DNA from: Acanthaster planci
Taxonomy: Eukaryota > Echinodermata > Asteroidea > Valvatida > Acanthasteridae
Reading direction: 5' to 3'
NCBI RefSeq assembly: GCF_001949145.1
Contig: NW_019091469.1
Location: forward strand, 791,445 to 855,444
DNA: 64,000 nucleotides
Shown here piece after piece: positions 1 to 12,050 of the stretch; position 1 is the stretch's first letter; each line of letters opens with the position of its first letter. A program made the position numbers and the translations under genes. Below the pieces are notes generated by a model. It saw nothing but the letters and a program-made list of their open reading frames with translations, was not told the origin of the DNA and ran no database searches.

Positions 1-3000
1 ACAAGATACACAGTGCTATCTGCAGCAGAATGAGCATGGGCATGACAATCATGTACGGTAGCAGGAATCCACGCTGGTCCTTCGGAACAAAACGCAATAG
101 GTAAACAATTTAATTCGCCGCTGCAGGATATGCCTCGTGGAGGTGGCAGTTTCACCCAATACAGATGTATGAGCTAGACTTATAGTTTTTTCGGCATGGA
201 AGGGAATCCCAGACACACATTCACACACCTGAAAAGGAGAGTGCGCAGGCGTGGCATGCATAGTGTGGACCTCTGCACAAAAGAAGTCCACATGTAGGGT
301 GGGATGGCGTAGTGTGGACTCGTCCACACAATGTTTCCCCCATTTCTAAAAAAACAGCTTCAGAGGCATTTTGGGGTCAAGGTTATTTGTGGCAAAATGA
401 AGAGGAACTGTCGAGGGAATCATCATCAAAAACCCATTTCGAAGGAGTTATCCTAGTTAGAGAAAAAGGATCACTTTCCTGAAGTTTCCTTAACCACGGG
501 AGAACAAAGCAATGGCCACACTTTGTATGTAAAACAGGTATGGGTAAAGTGATGGCCGTTTTCTTCCATGGCAACCTCCTTCTCCTGTAGCGCGCGCAAC
601 TGTGTTTCCATATTTAATGCTGCTCTTATAGCAGTCAACTAACTTGACGTTATTGAAACTGCTGCATGGCCTCAGCTTTGTCACCGGGCTTTGACTGTTT
701 GCCAGGCAGCGTGAAACCTGATGTCAAAGCCAAACGTGGTCCTTAAATGCACTTTCATCCTACAAATCTTCAGTCATGTTGATGCGATGGTTTTACCTTT
801 GAGACGCCAACGAGGACCAGTATGGAGGAAATCAGAATCAGGGCGAAGAGTGCCACCTCCAAGCAGTATGCGATGAAGAAGTCATCCTCTAGCAATGAAT
901 GGGTGACATGAATTTTGTTACTGTCTCTAAAATACATTACTAAAAAAAACCTTTGAGATTGTTGATTGATGACTTGTTGCTAAGGAGAGGCCAATCGAAT
1001 GAATATTGGATTACATTTATTAGATCAGTAATGACTGATTATCACGAGATAATCGATATGTGCATATTAATAATTAATAGCCCTAAATACCATAGTTCAG
1101 GAAGAAATGCCAGAATAAATTAGTCTGTGAACTTGATTCGTTTGAATACACTTGGTGAGCTGTTGAGAGTCGTACTTACTAATGCGTTCACTCAAACCGC
1201 AAAAAATAGACAAAATTACTCATGATCTGAACACGTTGGTTGTGCAAGTGGCGATTTGTTCAACGGCAAAGTTCAAGCACCGGAGCTTAACATCAATAGC
1301 CACTTAAAGTCTGCACAGTGAGAAATGATAATGTCATAAATGGATAGATACAACTATGCTTACCTTTGGAAATTGAGATCTGCCGTAACGCGTAAGCCAA
1401 AACGATGGCCGAATATATCTGTGGTTGGGAGGAAGAACGAGCGATTACACAAACTACAAAATTGGTAATGACCAAGTCTCACTGTGGACGAGTTTCGGGC
1501 AATAGTCAGTATCATTTCTGTGACAGTATTTGCATTAAACTCAAACGGTCGTGGATGTTTTGTGATTTTCGGCAAAAGGTTCATTTCAGTATTTGTAATT
1601 ACATAATACCTGAATATATCCCTTTAATGATTGTTGAGTTAAAGATCACGTGACATGAAATTCGGGCCATTTCATGGCGTGCGCCAACAAAATCAATGCA
1701 AATATCGCCACCGTTTTCAGGAAGGGCCGCACATGTCAAAATTGCATTTTTTGGAGTTCAGTTTTGTTCACTATTTTGCTCTTGAACATCGTACGTAACT
1801 TTTTTGAAATATTTACTCAGCAAAACAACATAAATGTAAAACGTACATTAATGTTTTGAGGGCCAAAATCTCAAGATATTTTGCGTTTTCACGAAACATT
1901 TTCATCAACGTGCATCTTGACTAATATATTTTAGCGAATGAACCATCCTGTTTATTTGAAGTACTTGGTTCAGGCAAAAGTTTAACTCTCAACGAATCAC
2001 CTGAGGGTTTTTACTGCATGAATTCGTTCCATGATAGTATATTTGCAGTTTGAAAAGAAGAGAACTTTGTCAGGCGATTATACCACGGTTAAGCGGCATA
2101 GAGCAGCCTCTCACCAGCACAAAATGGCAGACTGCTGAAGATAGGCACAAACCATCGATCCTACTAACCGATGAGGAAACACCTGATCTTTTCTGTAATT
2201 TAACTGCTTCTAATATGAAAAACTGTAATATGCAAATTGAAGGAACAACTGCTGAAACATGGACTGATTTGGAACGTGACAACTTCGTGTCACAATTTGC
2301 TGCCGGATTAATATTCACAACAAACATAATTACCTTCCCCCCCTCTAGTGGATTTAGCAAGGTTAGGGTTAACATGTGCTCTTGAAGATACTCTAAATAG
2401 CCATCTGGAAATCTCATCTGTGCAACCATATTTGTTTGTGTAAAAAGTTTGGCTCCAAGGATCGATCCTTTACCCTTTGCCCCCCCCAAAAAAAGTGGAA
2501 GGAAGACCGAAGTTGTTTTTACGCTGTGCAGGAAATGGCGAGTGGTTTTGTGTGTGTTTCCGTAATTCCGTTCACAGGGGAATAGAAATTGAGCCCTGTA
2601 ACTAAGGAGAACATTTTTGAAATGTTGGATAATTTAGATTTTTTCTTCGTGTTGTGTGTTACGATCATGCACTTTATGACTGATGCTGATCTGTTCGAAA
2701 CAAAACGGGAGATTCGCAATAGTGGGCCTCCAAGTGTTTGCAAAGCGTTGACCTGTCAATCACAGTGCGCGAAATCTATCCACCCTTTCCAAACGCGCAT
2801 TGGGTCGACAGATTTCGCGCTGGTACCCATGATATGTTTTTTGGGTAGGTTACCAGGGAATTCGACTATGATCAATGGTCGCGCTCATATAACAGGCTCG
2901 TCCACGCCCCCGCAGCGCATAAGGTAATGCAGGGACCACTAACCTCGTGTGAACTTGTACTCACTGATACCCTACTTTCACATTAAAGTTAACGGAAATA

Positions 3001-4449
3001 AAGAAAGTGAGGGAACGGTGCCTATTGTCTTCCGAACTTCTGAAACTCGTTTCCTTGGATAAATTCCTCGGTCTCAACATATTTAAAACAGAGGTAAATG
3101 TTGCTCTAAACGTTCAGTCTTTTTAATGTCGACCTCTAATCAGCAATTAACTCGCCATTTGAAAGGTGCATCTCCAAAGCGTCAATAATCTTGATTCACA
3201 CCGTTCAGGGGTGTCTGCAATAATCTTCTTAGAACAAACCTTGAAATGCACATTTGTGTCTCAGTGGACCTTGTTTTCAACATATATTTCACTATTTCAA
3301 AGGGTATTTTACAGCCCTTTCAGTTTTTGGTGCCAATGATTATTTCCATATTCATGAGCAAAACTGTGATGTCATCGCAGGAACAAGCCTCAATGTTACC
3401 TTGGTCTGTACACAAAAAAGTCCTGCATATTTGTAGATTTTGCTGGCCTCACGGTAGTAAACAAGCTTCAGTCCCTGTCTTTGAAATGTTTGGTAAATGA
3501 ATTTTTGGTTCACACTTTGAACGGAAGCACCTATGCACTATGTCTTCCCTAGAGGGCTTCACAACAACAGCGACCTCAGTTTTCCGGGAAAGCATGGATA
3601 ATTTAATTGATTAAACATGCAGGAAAGTAAAATAGTTTTTATATATTGAAAAAGAATACAAAGTTGAAGAAATTAGTATCTAAGAAAAATTTATTGCAGC
3701 TACTTTAATAGAAAAATTTCCATTCTATGCAGACAAACCGACAAACAACCAAACTGAATAAAAGCAATTTAAAATCATTCAGTGCAATGCCTCATGTAGG
3801 TATAACAGTGGTGTCGCATTGTGGAGGACATAAACTGAAATTTGGAAAACCACGGATGTTTCCTTCATTTTCGCGAGGCTTTCCGAGATTTTCGCGAGAG
3901 TGGGACCAATCGGCCTTTTTTTTCCTGTTCAAAAGCAAAATCAATATTCACGCACACCGACGTGTACACACATACATGTAACACTTCAGTAGCACACGTC
4001 ACAAGAAGCATTTGTGTGGCACTGTAAGCAAAGTTCCGGTATACTATGCACCAGATGTGTTATAAATTTAAAAAATGACTTAAGACTCCTATCCCTTGTT
4101 TGGAAAGTATTTAACATGTCTTTTGGGTTGCAGTGTATAAACCTTTTGTACACTCTATTTGTATTCTCAAAGGTAGATGTATTTGTTCAGGCGTAGTTAC
4201 TGACAAAGTAGCCACTGAGTATTCGATAAGCGATAATAAGCAGTGAAATCCACAACTGAGAATTCATTAGCATCTCTAGTGCTTTCAATTTCCAGTCTGA
4301 CGTAGTGTGTTATGAGGGATGAATGTATACGCAACATATAATAAATGTGTGCGTAATGTGAGAACAGGACTTACCAGTGTGTATATCGCGGATGCGTTGG
4401 ATCCCGATCGGACGTTATCAAAACAGCAGCATCTTTGCATGATGGCCAT
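1..4449 (-). CDS. Gene A: LAPTM-like four-span membrane protein, 3' part outside the window
   Basis: Four of the expected seven coding exons are visible: exon 1 at 4375-4449, exon 2 at 1364-1418, exon 3 at 797-888 and exon 4 from 79 down to the window edge. Each is bounded by AG and GT dinucleotides, and the phases 0, 1 and 0 join into one open frame of about 100 residues. It starts MAIMQRCCCFDNVRSGS, a Cys-rich cytosolic N-terminus followed by TM1. Exon 3 gives TM2 ending in ISSILVLVGVSK, and exon 4 opens with DQRGFLLPYM and TM3. LAPTM4 proteins have the same order: a CC..VRTG N-terminus, then an ISSML segment, then a G-L-I-P segment. The likely role is a lysosomal or late-endosomal four-span protein, which is inferred from the family. 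Exons 5-7, including the cytosolic tail, lie left of the window. The ATG at 4449 is chosen because it aligns with the start of gene B. The exon structure is well supported; the family name is moderately supported. Confidence 0.72.
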
Positions 4450-4626
4450 GTTGAGTGTATTTTAGTAATTTCTTCGCTAGTTTTAGACAATTCTCTGTTT
4501 ATCTGATGGATACGGCTTGCGACCACGGTCAGCACAGGTCCCAGAACTCAGTGTTCAAGGAGGGTTGTGACGCACTAGTCTAAAATGCCAATTAATATTG
4601 GGGCGTTGCTTCGGCAAGTTTGCATT

Positions 4627-4670
4627 GCACGGTCACGTGTAACGTCGGAGAGCGTTTTTATTGGTCGTTG
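4627..4670 (-). promoter_or_regulatory. Putative proximal promoter of gene A: CCAAT box and CACGTG E-box
   Basis: On the gene's sense strand a GACCAAT motif (4660-4666) lies about 211 bp upstream of the ATG. A CACGTG E-box (4633-4638, within GTCACGTGTA) lies about 184 bp upstream. The block aligns with the equivalent region of gene B, with GCA-to-ATTGGTCG spacing of 33 and 34 bp. GTCACGTG resembles the CLEAR element bound by TFEB-type factors at lysosomal genes. The motifs are seen directly; their function is inferred. Confidence 0.35.
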
Positions 4671-5885
4671 TTAGCTGGCAGGCTGTATTGGAACGTCCGA
4701 TGACCACCTAACGAGTACGACAGCTATTTTCACAGAGACAATCGGCAGATTGTACCTAACACAGAGGTTACGTATATACAAATGTTGTTTTTGCGGTTTT
4801 CCCTTAAAGCAAACTGTGTATGTGTTGATGGTTGATTGTTAGGCAGCGGGGGAGTCTGCGCTCATTGGCGACGCGTACATGTATGTACATGTAGATACAT
4901 TGTTCAAATGCGGCTCCATGTAACCTGTTGACCGGGTAGGCAGTATTTTCCTGCCAATTGTAACGTTAAACTCAAGCGGTGTAATTTTGTGCGCGTCGAT
5001 TTCTCTGTGAATCGTTGTCATGGTTGATTGGTAACAAAATTACTGCTGGATTTATTTGGGCAGTTCTTATCGTTTGACATATGGCTTCAAGTAAAACACA
5101 TTATCCACAGAAGCATTTACCATCACAAAAACGTAAAATACAAGATAAATGATCAAACAAGCATCATAAAAGTAGTTGTGTACTTTCTTGCAAATATATG
5201 CTCATTAATGTTACAGAGGAAAATTTTCAGTTGACAAAGCATAGTCACGATTTCTTTTGTACATAATATGCTTAACACACCACTCTACAGTCACAAAACG
5301 TGTCTGATACAAAGATAATATGCAATTTTATGATACATTCCACTGAAACTCTATTGATGGACAACGTCAGTTTTAACACCATATAGTTAGAATATCTAGA
5401 AGGAAAATTCTCGCTTTTCTCCCATTGTGATCGTTCCTTAAACCGGAGTGATTGTGATTTGTGCACATATTCCTCTTTATAGATCACGACAGAAAAATGA
5501 CTCTAGATGTGTATTTTAGAAAGAATGAAACGAGTGAATGCGTGTAAGTTCATCATGAGTCAGAATTTTAAGGTATATAAAACAAACTCTGTCACACCTG
5601 TGAAGGGATCATTAAATGAAGAAAAGGTAGTTTCACACCTTAAGGTGCCCAACGTTGCCTTGTTCCCCCAAAAGGTTTCACTCGGCCTGAAAATATATGA
5701 GTTTAACTTCTGGTGTTTGTCAACTTCATTTTGTTCTTGGCATTTCAGAAATGCTTTATTGGTTTGAAATACTTGTGTGCTGTAGGCAGTGCACACGGAC
5801 ATTTTTAGATTGTGATGAAAATAGCCCTCATCATTACCTTTTTCCCGCCTCCCTCTTTTTGTTTTCTCCCGCCCCTCCCAGCAAG

Positions 5886-6008
5886 CACCCTCGAACTGGA
5901 TTGCCGTGATGTAATGGCAGTAAGTCGTAATAGTTGCAGTGTGGAACAACTCAATCGAGTTCTGGGATTAGCAGTAGAGTGCTTTACCCATGAGCTACCC
6001 AACCCGCA
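5886..6008 (-). mobile_element. Degenerate tRNA-like element
   Basis: On the minus strand, GGGTAGCTCATGGGTAAAGCAC is a good A-box region. A B-box-like CAGTTCGAGGG follows about 95 nt later. The distance is too long for a normal tRNA, so this is probably a decayed SINE head. Confidence 0.35.
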
Positions 6009-6362
6009 CCGACCATAACCATTGAACTGTGCCTTATTTGCCCTTTTGAATTTCTCAAAAATGAATTTTTTTCCTTACCTTAGGCCTAGTTAGTTTTGAT
6101 TACTCAACGTAAACGTAGTTCCATGATGCCCCTGAAATCAGTAGTAACAAGAGTAAGAAGACGGTTCCATATTTTAAGTAATGTAACTTTCTTTGAGCTT
6201 GTAAAAATTCTCTTCTATCGCCGAGCTTTTAAGTCCATTGCTGCAGCCCCAGGGAACATGGCAGTCACCAGACGAGGGTCAATTAACCATCCCCGAACAG
6301 TTATAACAAAAGAAAGCACAAAGAGCTTAGAGAGAGACCGTAGCACACACCAGGTTTTTGTG

Positions 6363-6491
6363 CATATATATATATGTGGGTTTGTGTGTGGCTGTACATG
6401 TGTGTATGTATAAAAGTATGTATATATGTGTGTGTATATATATATGTGTGTGTGTGGGTATATATATATCTATCTATATATCTATATTTAT
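6363..6491. repeat. TG/TA microsatellite
   Basis: Interrupted (TG)n and (TA)n runs grade into TATC units. Apparent ORFs across it are repeat translations. Confidence 0.9.
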
Positions 6492-7187
6492 CTTGCACTA
6501 CTTTGAATGAAAAACGGGGTCAAATTTTTTTGTTCTTTTTTGTTCTCACGCGTTCCGATTTCTGGTTCATTTGGGGGAAATGACGCATCATACAATTCGG
6601 AAAGTTACCAACTTGAACAGTTCGCTACCTCGCCAGCTCTTGCGTTTTCGCTTGCCTAATTTGGTTTTTCTTCCGGGTTTATATTTGAGTTTCTCTTCGT
6701 TTAAATATACTTTTGGTTTTGATTTGCGTTCTTCAAAGACTGCTTTATGCAGGTGGATACAGTGTATTTGTTTAAAGTGATGACATGGTAAAATGACTAA
6801 TAAAAAAGGTGAAAATCTGTGTGTTTGTTTTTTACAGGCTACTCCCTCTTTCCTTATTCTAACAGCGAACAGAAGTTACGAAAGGAAATATATAATGCGG
6901 TAAATATTTTGACCGTTGTAACAAGAGAGAGATGCCGTTGTGCAAGAAAATCCAACCAGAAATTGTTTTTATCAGATGTCTGTGGGCAACCATCTTCCGT
7001 TGTTAATGCACGATGTATTGGAGCCGAGAGGGGTCGAAAGTGGTTAAAATTCATACTTTATAGTGTATGTAAATTAAACATTTTGTTCCGTCCTGAAGAT
7101 TAACACAACCAAAAATGCTTTATCAGATCAACTCCTTGGGATCGTCGGTTGATTGGTCTACCTGTGGTTACAGGTTGATTTGGCCAG

Positions 7188-7470
7188 GGATTTTAGTGCA
7201 GTGGTTGAGAGGGCGTCGTTTGAGGTATGGCTACTCTCAAATGAACCTCCCAACATTGACGGAACGGAATGTGGTCTGCTCAACCTGTTCTTTGGTAAAA
7301 TCTTGGGTTTCAGTGTTTGCCTCGGTTTTGAGCTCTGTAAAGATTTCTCTGCCTCGCAGTTCTTCACTTGCATTATTGCAATTTGTCGGGGGGGGGAGAC
7401 TGATTGTGAGCGACAGTTTCGTCTTGTCCAGTTGGAGACGCAGGGTTCGATTCTGGGGAAGTTGTTTCCA
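7188..7470 (+). mobile_element. Split tRNA-like element (A and B boxes about 240 bp apart)
   Basis: TAGTGCAGTGGTTGAGAGGGCG (A-box-like) and GACGCAGGGTTCGATTC (B-box-like) flank about 200 bp. GCGTC and GACGC next to the gap could pair as an anticodon stem. Several overlapping ORFs cross it but none looks conserved. It is probably a SINE head with an insertion. Confidence 0.3.
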
Positions 7471-7739
7471 TATCATTCAGCAGACTCTGAAAGCACATTT
7501 GAGAAATGAAGATGGGATATGTAACAGCAACGAAATGCTGAAGGAGCTTAACTTGCAAAGAGCAAGACTTTACGACTTTACGAATGGGAGCCTGTGTCAA
7601 AAACTAATATCCAGTATTATACAACCACCTCAAATTAAATAAACAAGCAAAAACTAGGGAAAATCATCAAGAAGCAATACCGATTTGTTTTTCAGATAGG
7701 CCTACGGAGCTTTGCCCCTCACCGACGTACATGTTTTTG

Positions 7740-7866
7740 TCAGCTGTTAATATTCAGTGCCGTCCGAAGACTTGTGAGAAAAATCCATAACCTCACTCGG
7801 GTGGGACTCTAACCCCGATCTCGTGCTTGCTAGTGCAGGCGTGTTTGCCACTCGACCACCGAGTTT
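7740..7866 (-). mobile_element. tRNA-like SINE head fragment
   Basis: On the minus strand, 7795-7864 is about 70 nt. It has ACTCGG pairing with CCGAGT at the ends, an A-box-like TGGTCGAGTGG and a B-box-like GGTTAGAGTCCC. The T-stem has mismatches, so a working tRNA is unlikely. The following GGATTTTTCTCACAAG and CGGACGGCACTGAATATT look like a SINE body. Confidence 0.5.
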
Positions 7867-8253
7867 GTCAGAGTCGACTGGCCGGTCTGAGTCAATAAAT
7901 ACATTCTCTTCCCGACGCAAAGATCAGATCTTACCAATAATTGTATTATACATTTCGGACATGCTCACCGCTGTACATTTGTCCCTCGGGGTGCAATTTG
8001 ACCACCCTTTCAAGCTCATGACTAAAAGTTCTCACATAATGATGCTGAAGAATGGCCTTTCGCGCAGACTCCCTTGTCTTTTCTTACTTGTGTTGCAATC
8101 GATTCAGTTTTTTCTCCCCCCTCGACGCTAAGATTTACTGCATAAATGACAGCTTTCGGGATTATTATTTTGGTTTGCTGTACCCAGGGATTATAAGATG
8201 AGTCGTCCCAACTCCGCCGGGAGACAAAGTCGTCATGGATTTATTGGCTGCTG

Positions 8254-8480
8254 TTACATCAAGGGAAGTTCTTCATGTCCAAAGTAAAGACAGCGATTCG
8301 ATCCGGTCTCAAGCGAGGGGCAGATCGGAGGGCGAGCCGCCAGCAAGTAGGGTCGCCGGACCGTCGTGTCCCCAACCCAACCTGTAGTGCAGTCTACAAC
8401 GTTGGCCGTTGCTACCGCCGTCGGCTCTGTACCGACGCCTTTATCATGCAGCCATAACTCATACCACTGCATCTACGATG
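8254..8480 (-). mobile_element. Possible split tRNA-like element
   Basis: On the minus strand an A-box-like GATGCAGTGGTATGAGTTATGG is followed about 170 bp later by a B-box-like GGATCGAATCG. The GC-rich sequence between them has no recognised gene. The layout resembles the element at 7188-7470. Confidence 0.28.
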
Positions 8481-9699
8481 CCATTTTAACCTAGTCGCCC
8501 TGCTGGGCTATAGGTTCTGATCTGTCCATGAATCCGTCTTATCAAGCAGTCAACTAAAGTCAGCCGTTCAAGGCAACGACGGTTCGCCATGCTATGTGCC
8601 CTGCCTCATTTGGGGCGGACCTTGCAACATGTGGGGCGCAAGACTTGGCATTTTCAGGTCCCCTCCCACGGCTGGGCCTTCCTCCTCGTCCATGGGAACT
8701 GGGCCTGTTTCTGCTTTCTACACCCCGCCCCTTTCATGGGGGTTTCGTGCATTTCAGCCTTGGTGCCGTTCAACAGCATGCAACCGAGTGAGAATCCTCC
8801 CGTCGTTTCTACCAATTGCCTCCAAACCGCCACACCGGGAAGCGGCCATAGTGGTAATCATGCGAGGATAAGACGGCCGCCGCGTATATGAACTGGTAAG
8901 CAGCGGTGACTACGAAGAGACCTTAATGTCTGGTTTTTCATTTGGTTCACTGCAAACTCCTTATGTATTTTCGGACAAAAATAGTGATCTCTTGGTGGGA
9001 AGATCTCAGGACCTAATGATGAATTCAAAGAGGACTTATGCGCCTACATCGTTTCGGAGGAGGAAGAGAAGCTTTCTCTCCCCCGAGGTACCGGCTGGTC
9101 CGAATAAACTATTTAGTCAAGCTAATTCTGCTCCTGTGACTATCGACACTATAGTATACATGTAGAAAGGTTCCCAATAACCAGTTGCTGAGGGCGTCCG
9201 TGTCTCTTCCACTTCTCTGTGGCATTGTACGTGTAGTTGACGTGGAGTGTCCCCCCAGGTCTCCAGGGACATGCTCATGACCTCGCCCCAGGTGTATTTT
9301 TGAAGGCTTAGCCAGTCAGTCTTTAGCCACTTCCAGACGAAACACTTTATTTGATGCGATGGTTGGTTACAAAAAAAAGGGACACTCTGAAGGATTCGTC
9401 GTTGGAGATTCTTCCGTCAACATCGAGAGCGCAAAGAAGGTAAATAATTAAGATCGCATCTCAACCCACGGGCTGAGTGGCACCCGCATTCAAGAACAAG
9501 TGATTTAGACCGTACCAGAGTGCAGCCAGATCCACTGGGTTTTGACTGTTTTCCCACTCTGCAGGGGCGTGGAGAGAGACTGCCCTTTCTCACAGAGGTT
9601 CCAGTGGTCAAGGTTTCTTAAGTCAGTCCAGATCTAGAGCCTCCAAGCAGCCTGGCAACCCTCATACGGGTAAAAAAAACCCTAACCACTTTTATGTGG

Positions 9700-10055
9700 G
9701 TAGGTGGCCTGGCGGTTAGGGTTTGTAGCCTCTGATCATAGGGTCGGAGGTTCGAATCCAGCTGGTGGCAGCATATTGCGATCTTGGACAAGTCACCCTG
9801 CCCCCATGTGCCTCTGTCCACTCAGGAGTAAAATGGGTACCCGTGAGGGTATAGATTTGGTTATGTTAGCCGTGTGCGCTTGATATGGCAGTATCAGCTA
9901 GTATGCTCCCAAGGGAGCTGAGATGGTTTCAGGAATGGTCAGTTGTTGTGAGCCCAATGTGTAGGGATAATGATAATGGTGCGCCTTGAGCGCCCAGCAG
10001 GATGGATACGTGCACAATATAAGTACTAATTATTGTTATTAGTATTATCATTACA
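9700..10055 (+). mobile_element. tRNA-derived SINE, copy 1
   Basis: A pol III A-box-like GTGGCCTGGCGGTTAGGG (from 9704) is followed by a B box GGTTCGAATCC at 9749-9759. A tRNA-unrelated body follows (GACAAGTCACCCTG, GGAGCTGAGATGGTTTCAGG, GAGCCCAATGTG), then an ATT-rich tail. Copy 2 at 13523-13790 shares the whole layout on the other strand, which establishes a dispersed family. Confidence 0.82.
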
Positions 10056-10929
10056 TAAAATCTAACTACTGCATCCTGGTACTACCACTTACTACCGCCC
10101 TCAACCGCTTCCTTCGTTTGTTCCCTTTTAGCGACAGTACAAAAGACCAGAACATCAGTTTTAGCCTGCTAAGAACTTGAAGTTCATACTGCTCATAATT
10201 TCAAAATTCAGTGAACAGTTATATCTCTTGCATTATCTCAAACCGCGGCTGCAGAGACAGGAGACAAGACGTTGAACAACACCAACGTCAACTCATCAAG
10301 GCCTCATTTTTTTCTTTCAACTTGTGTAATCTTTGTGCATACTTTAACTCCCTGAAGCCAACTGCAGCAAATAGGTGCAACCTTTCTTATACCGCAAATG
10401 GACAATGCGATAAGACTGGTTGGCATTACTGGAACTTGAAACTACATGAGAGCCCCCAAAAGGTCCATAAATCTGCGTTAGACTCCCTTTACCTCCACCG
10501 TGCTCTTGTGGCAATAGGACCGGTCCACCTTTAAAAAAGAGCTTTTTTCCATGACTCCCTTCTCGTCTTATGTTTCACATTTAACAAAAAACATGCAGTG
10601 AGCAACCAGCTCAGCAAAAATACAAACAAGATTGAAATACGTCTTTTCATTCGAAGTGATAAGATGGTGGAATTTTTATTGTCTTAGAAAATTCTTTCAT
10701 CACTACGTTTTAGAGGTTGTGTCTTGTTTTGTCTCACACGGTATAAAAAATACAAGAAAACTGCCCTTCATACTGGTCTACCAACACAATTTTGAACACA
10801 TCAATTCTATGGTCTAAAAGGACTGTTTAATATGATAAACAAGTGAACAGTAGAACTTACTCCATAATGCAGAAAAGTGTGATGCACAATGTTTATACCG
10901 TTAAAACGGATAGAGAATTTTACGAAGAG

Positions 10930-11020
10930 ATATGGAGACACTGCACTCTTCTGCCTTGGATGACATCACACTCTGGCTCATGAATGTGGAATTGTTCATT
11001 AGCATCAACCAAAATGTTGA
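10930..11020. repeat. Dispersed CRE-containing repeat, copy 1
   Basis: The core reads GGATGACATCACA, then CTCATGAATGTGGA and TTCATTAGCATCAA. Its order matches the copies at 31072-31140 and 40741-40815. It is probably a conserved fragment of an older element. Confidence 0.5.
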
Positions 11021-12050
11021 AATTTTAAAAACATTACAATGTTGAAATGTCGCCCTTTGCTGCTTCATAGGCACATTGCGAGAAAGTTTTCCTATACACT
11101 GTACATGGATTCAGATTGTTAAGATCCTATTTCTTGTCTCTTTTAAATCGAAGGACAGTTACAGTTTAGGTTATCTTCCGACCAGACAAACTGTTGTGAC
11201 GAAGGTAGTGCAAAATTTTCTCTTATGGATTGGTAATTATAACACACTATTAAATCGAACAATCACTGCATGTCACAAGTAACTCCAGTTCAATTAATTT
11301 CCATGTAAACTCTTTCCTCTGAGTACTACGAAATGAATACATGTAGACTAAAGTGCAGTACAGTCACTAAGGGGATTATTCACGCAAACATACAATTCAG
11401 ATGCCTTTGAAAAATAAAGTTTGTTTCTCTTAACATAGCAATATACAGGCGATGTATTACAGGTCCAATTTTGTGATATCAAATGGTGATATGTGTGTCG
11501 TCCAGATCTGTTCTCTTCTGTCTTCTGTCTTGTATTTTGTGTCCGTGAGCATGTTTATGGTGTAAGTCAAAAAACCTTACGTAGGGAAGTCACAGCTGAA
11601 GTGACACGGGATGACAATCAAGGACAATTGGGAAGTCGGGTACAAAAATGGGAACTGTTACGAAAACAGCCCAAAACAAAAATTGTAAACGGCCAATGGG
11701 TTATCCTCGATATGTGCCAACCACACAGATGCAAAAGTGTACGTGGACTTAGGAGGAGATATTCTGGCACTCTAAAATCCATACAGTATGCGGTGCTATG
11801 ATGCAGTTTAGGCCTACACGTATACTGCGTCCTGTGATTTCCATTTACTCGCTACTAAAACTGCCACAGCTAACAGGCTTCGGTGATATTTTGCGCATGC
11901 GCATGGAATGCATATTTACAGTTTAACGGCCTTGAATGGAATAATTAAAGAAACATAAGTCAGAGTATTCAATAAAATACACCAATCAGGAGTAAAAAAT
12001 CAGGTTGTCTGATGATACAAGGCATCTGGTCTAGTAACATAGGGATAGCT

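Larger units (their letters stand above)
4450..12050. other. Intergenic region between genes A and B
   Basis: This holds the putative gene A promoter, a TG/TA microsatellite, several tRNA-like elements (5.9, 7.2, 7.8 and 8.3 kb), SINE copy 1 and one CRE-containing repeat. The longer ORFs around 7.1-7.6 kb overlap in several frames and lack splice or family support. I see no gene. Confidence 0.6.

Noticed and set aside
6301-6583. Tyr/Thr/His- and Cys/Val-rich ORFs on both strands
   Set aside because: They are translations of the TG/TA microsatellite.
7115-7642. 175-aa plus-strand ORF, the longest of its area
   Set aside because: Overlapping ORFs occur on both strands in the same stretch, there are no domain motifs, and tRNA-like boxes lie inside. 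It is probably a repeat.
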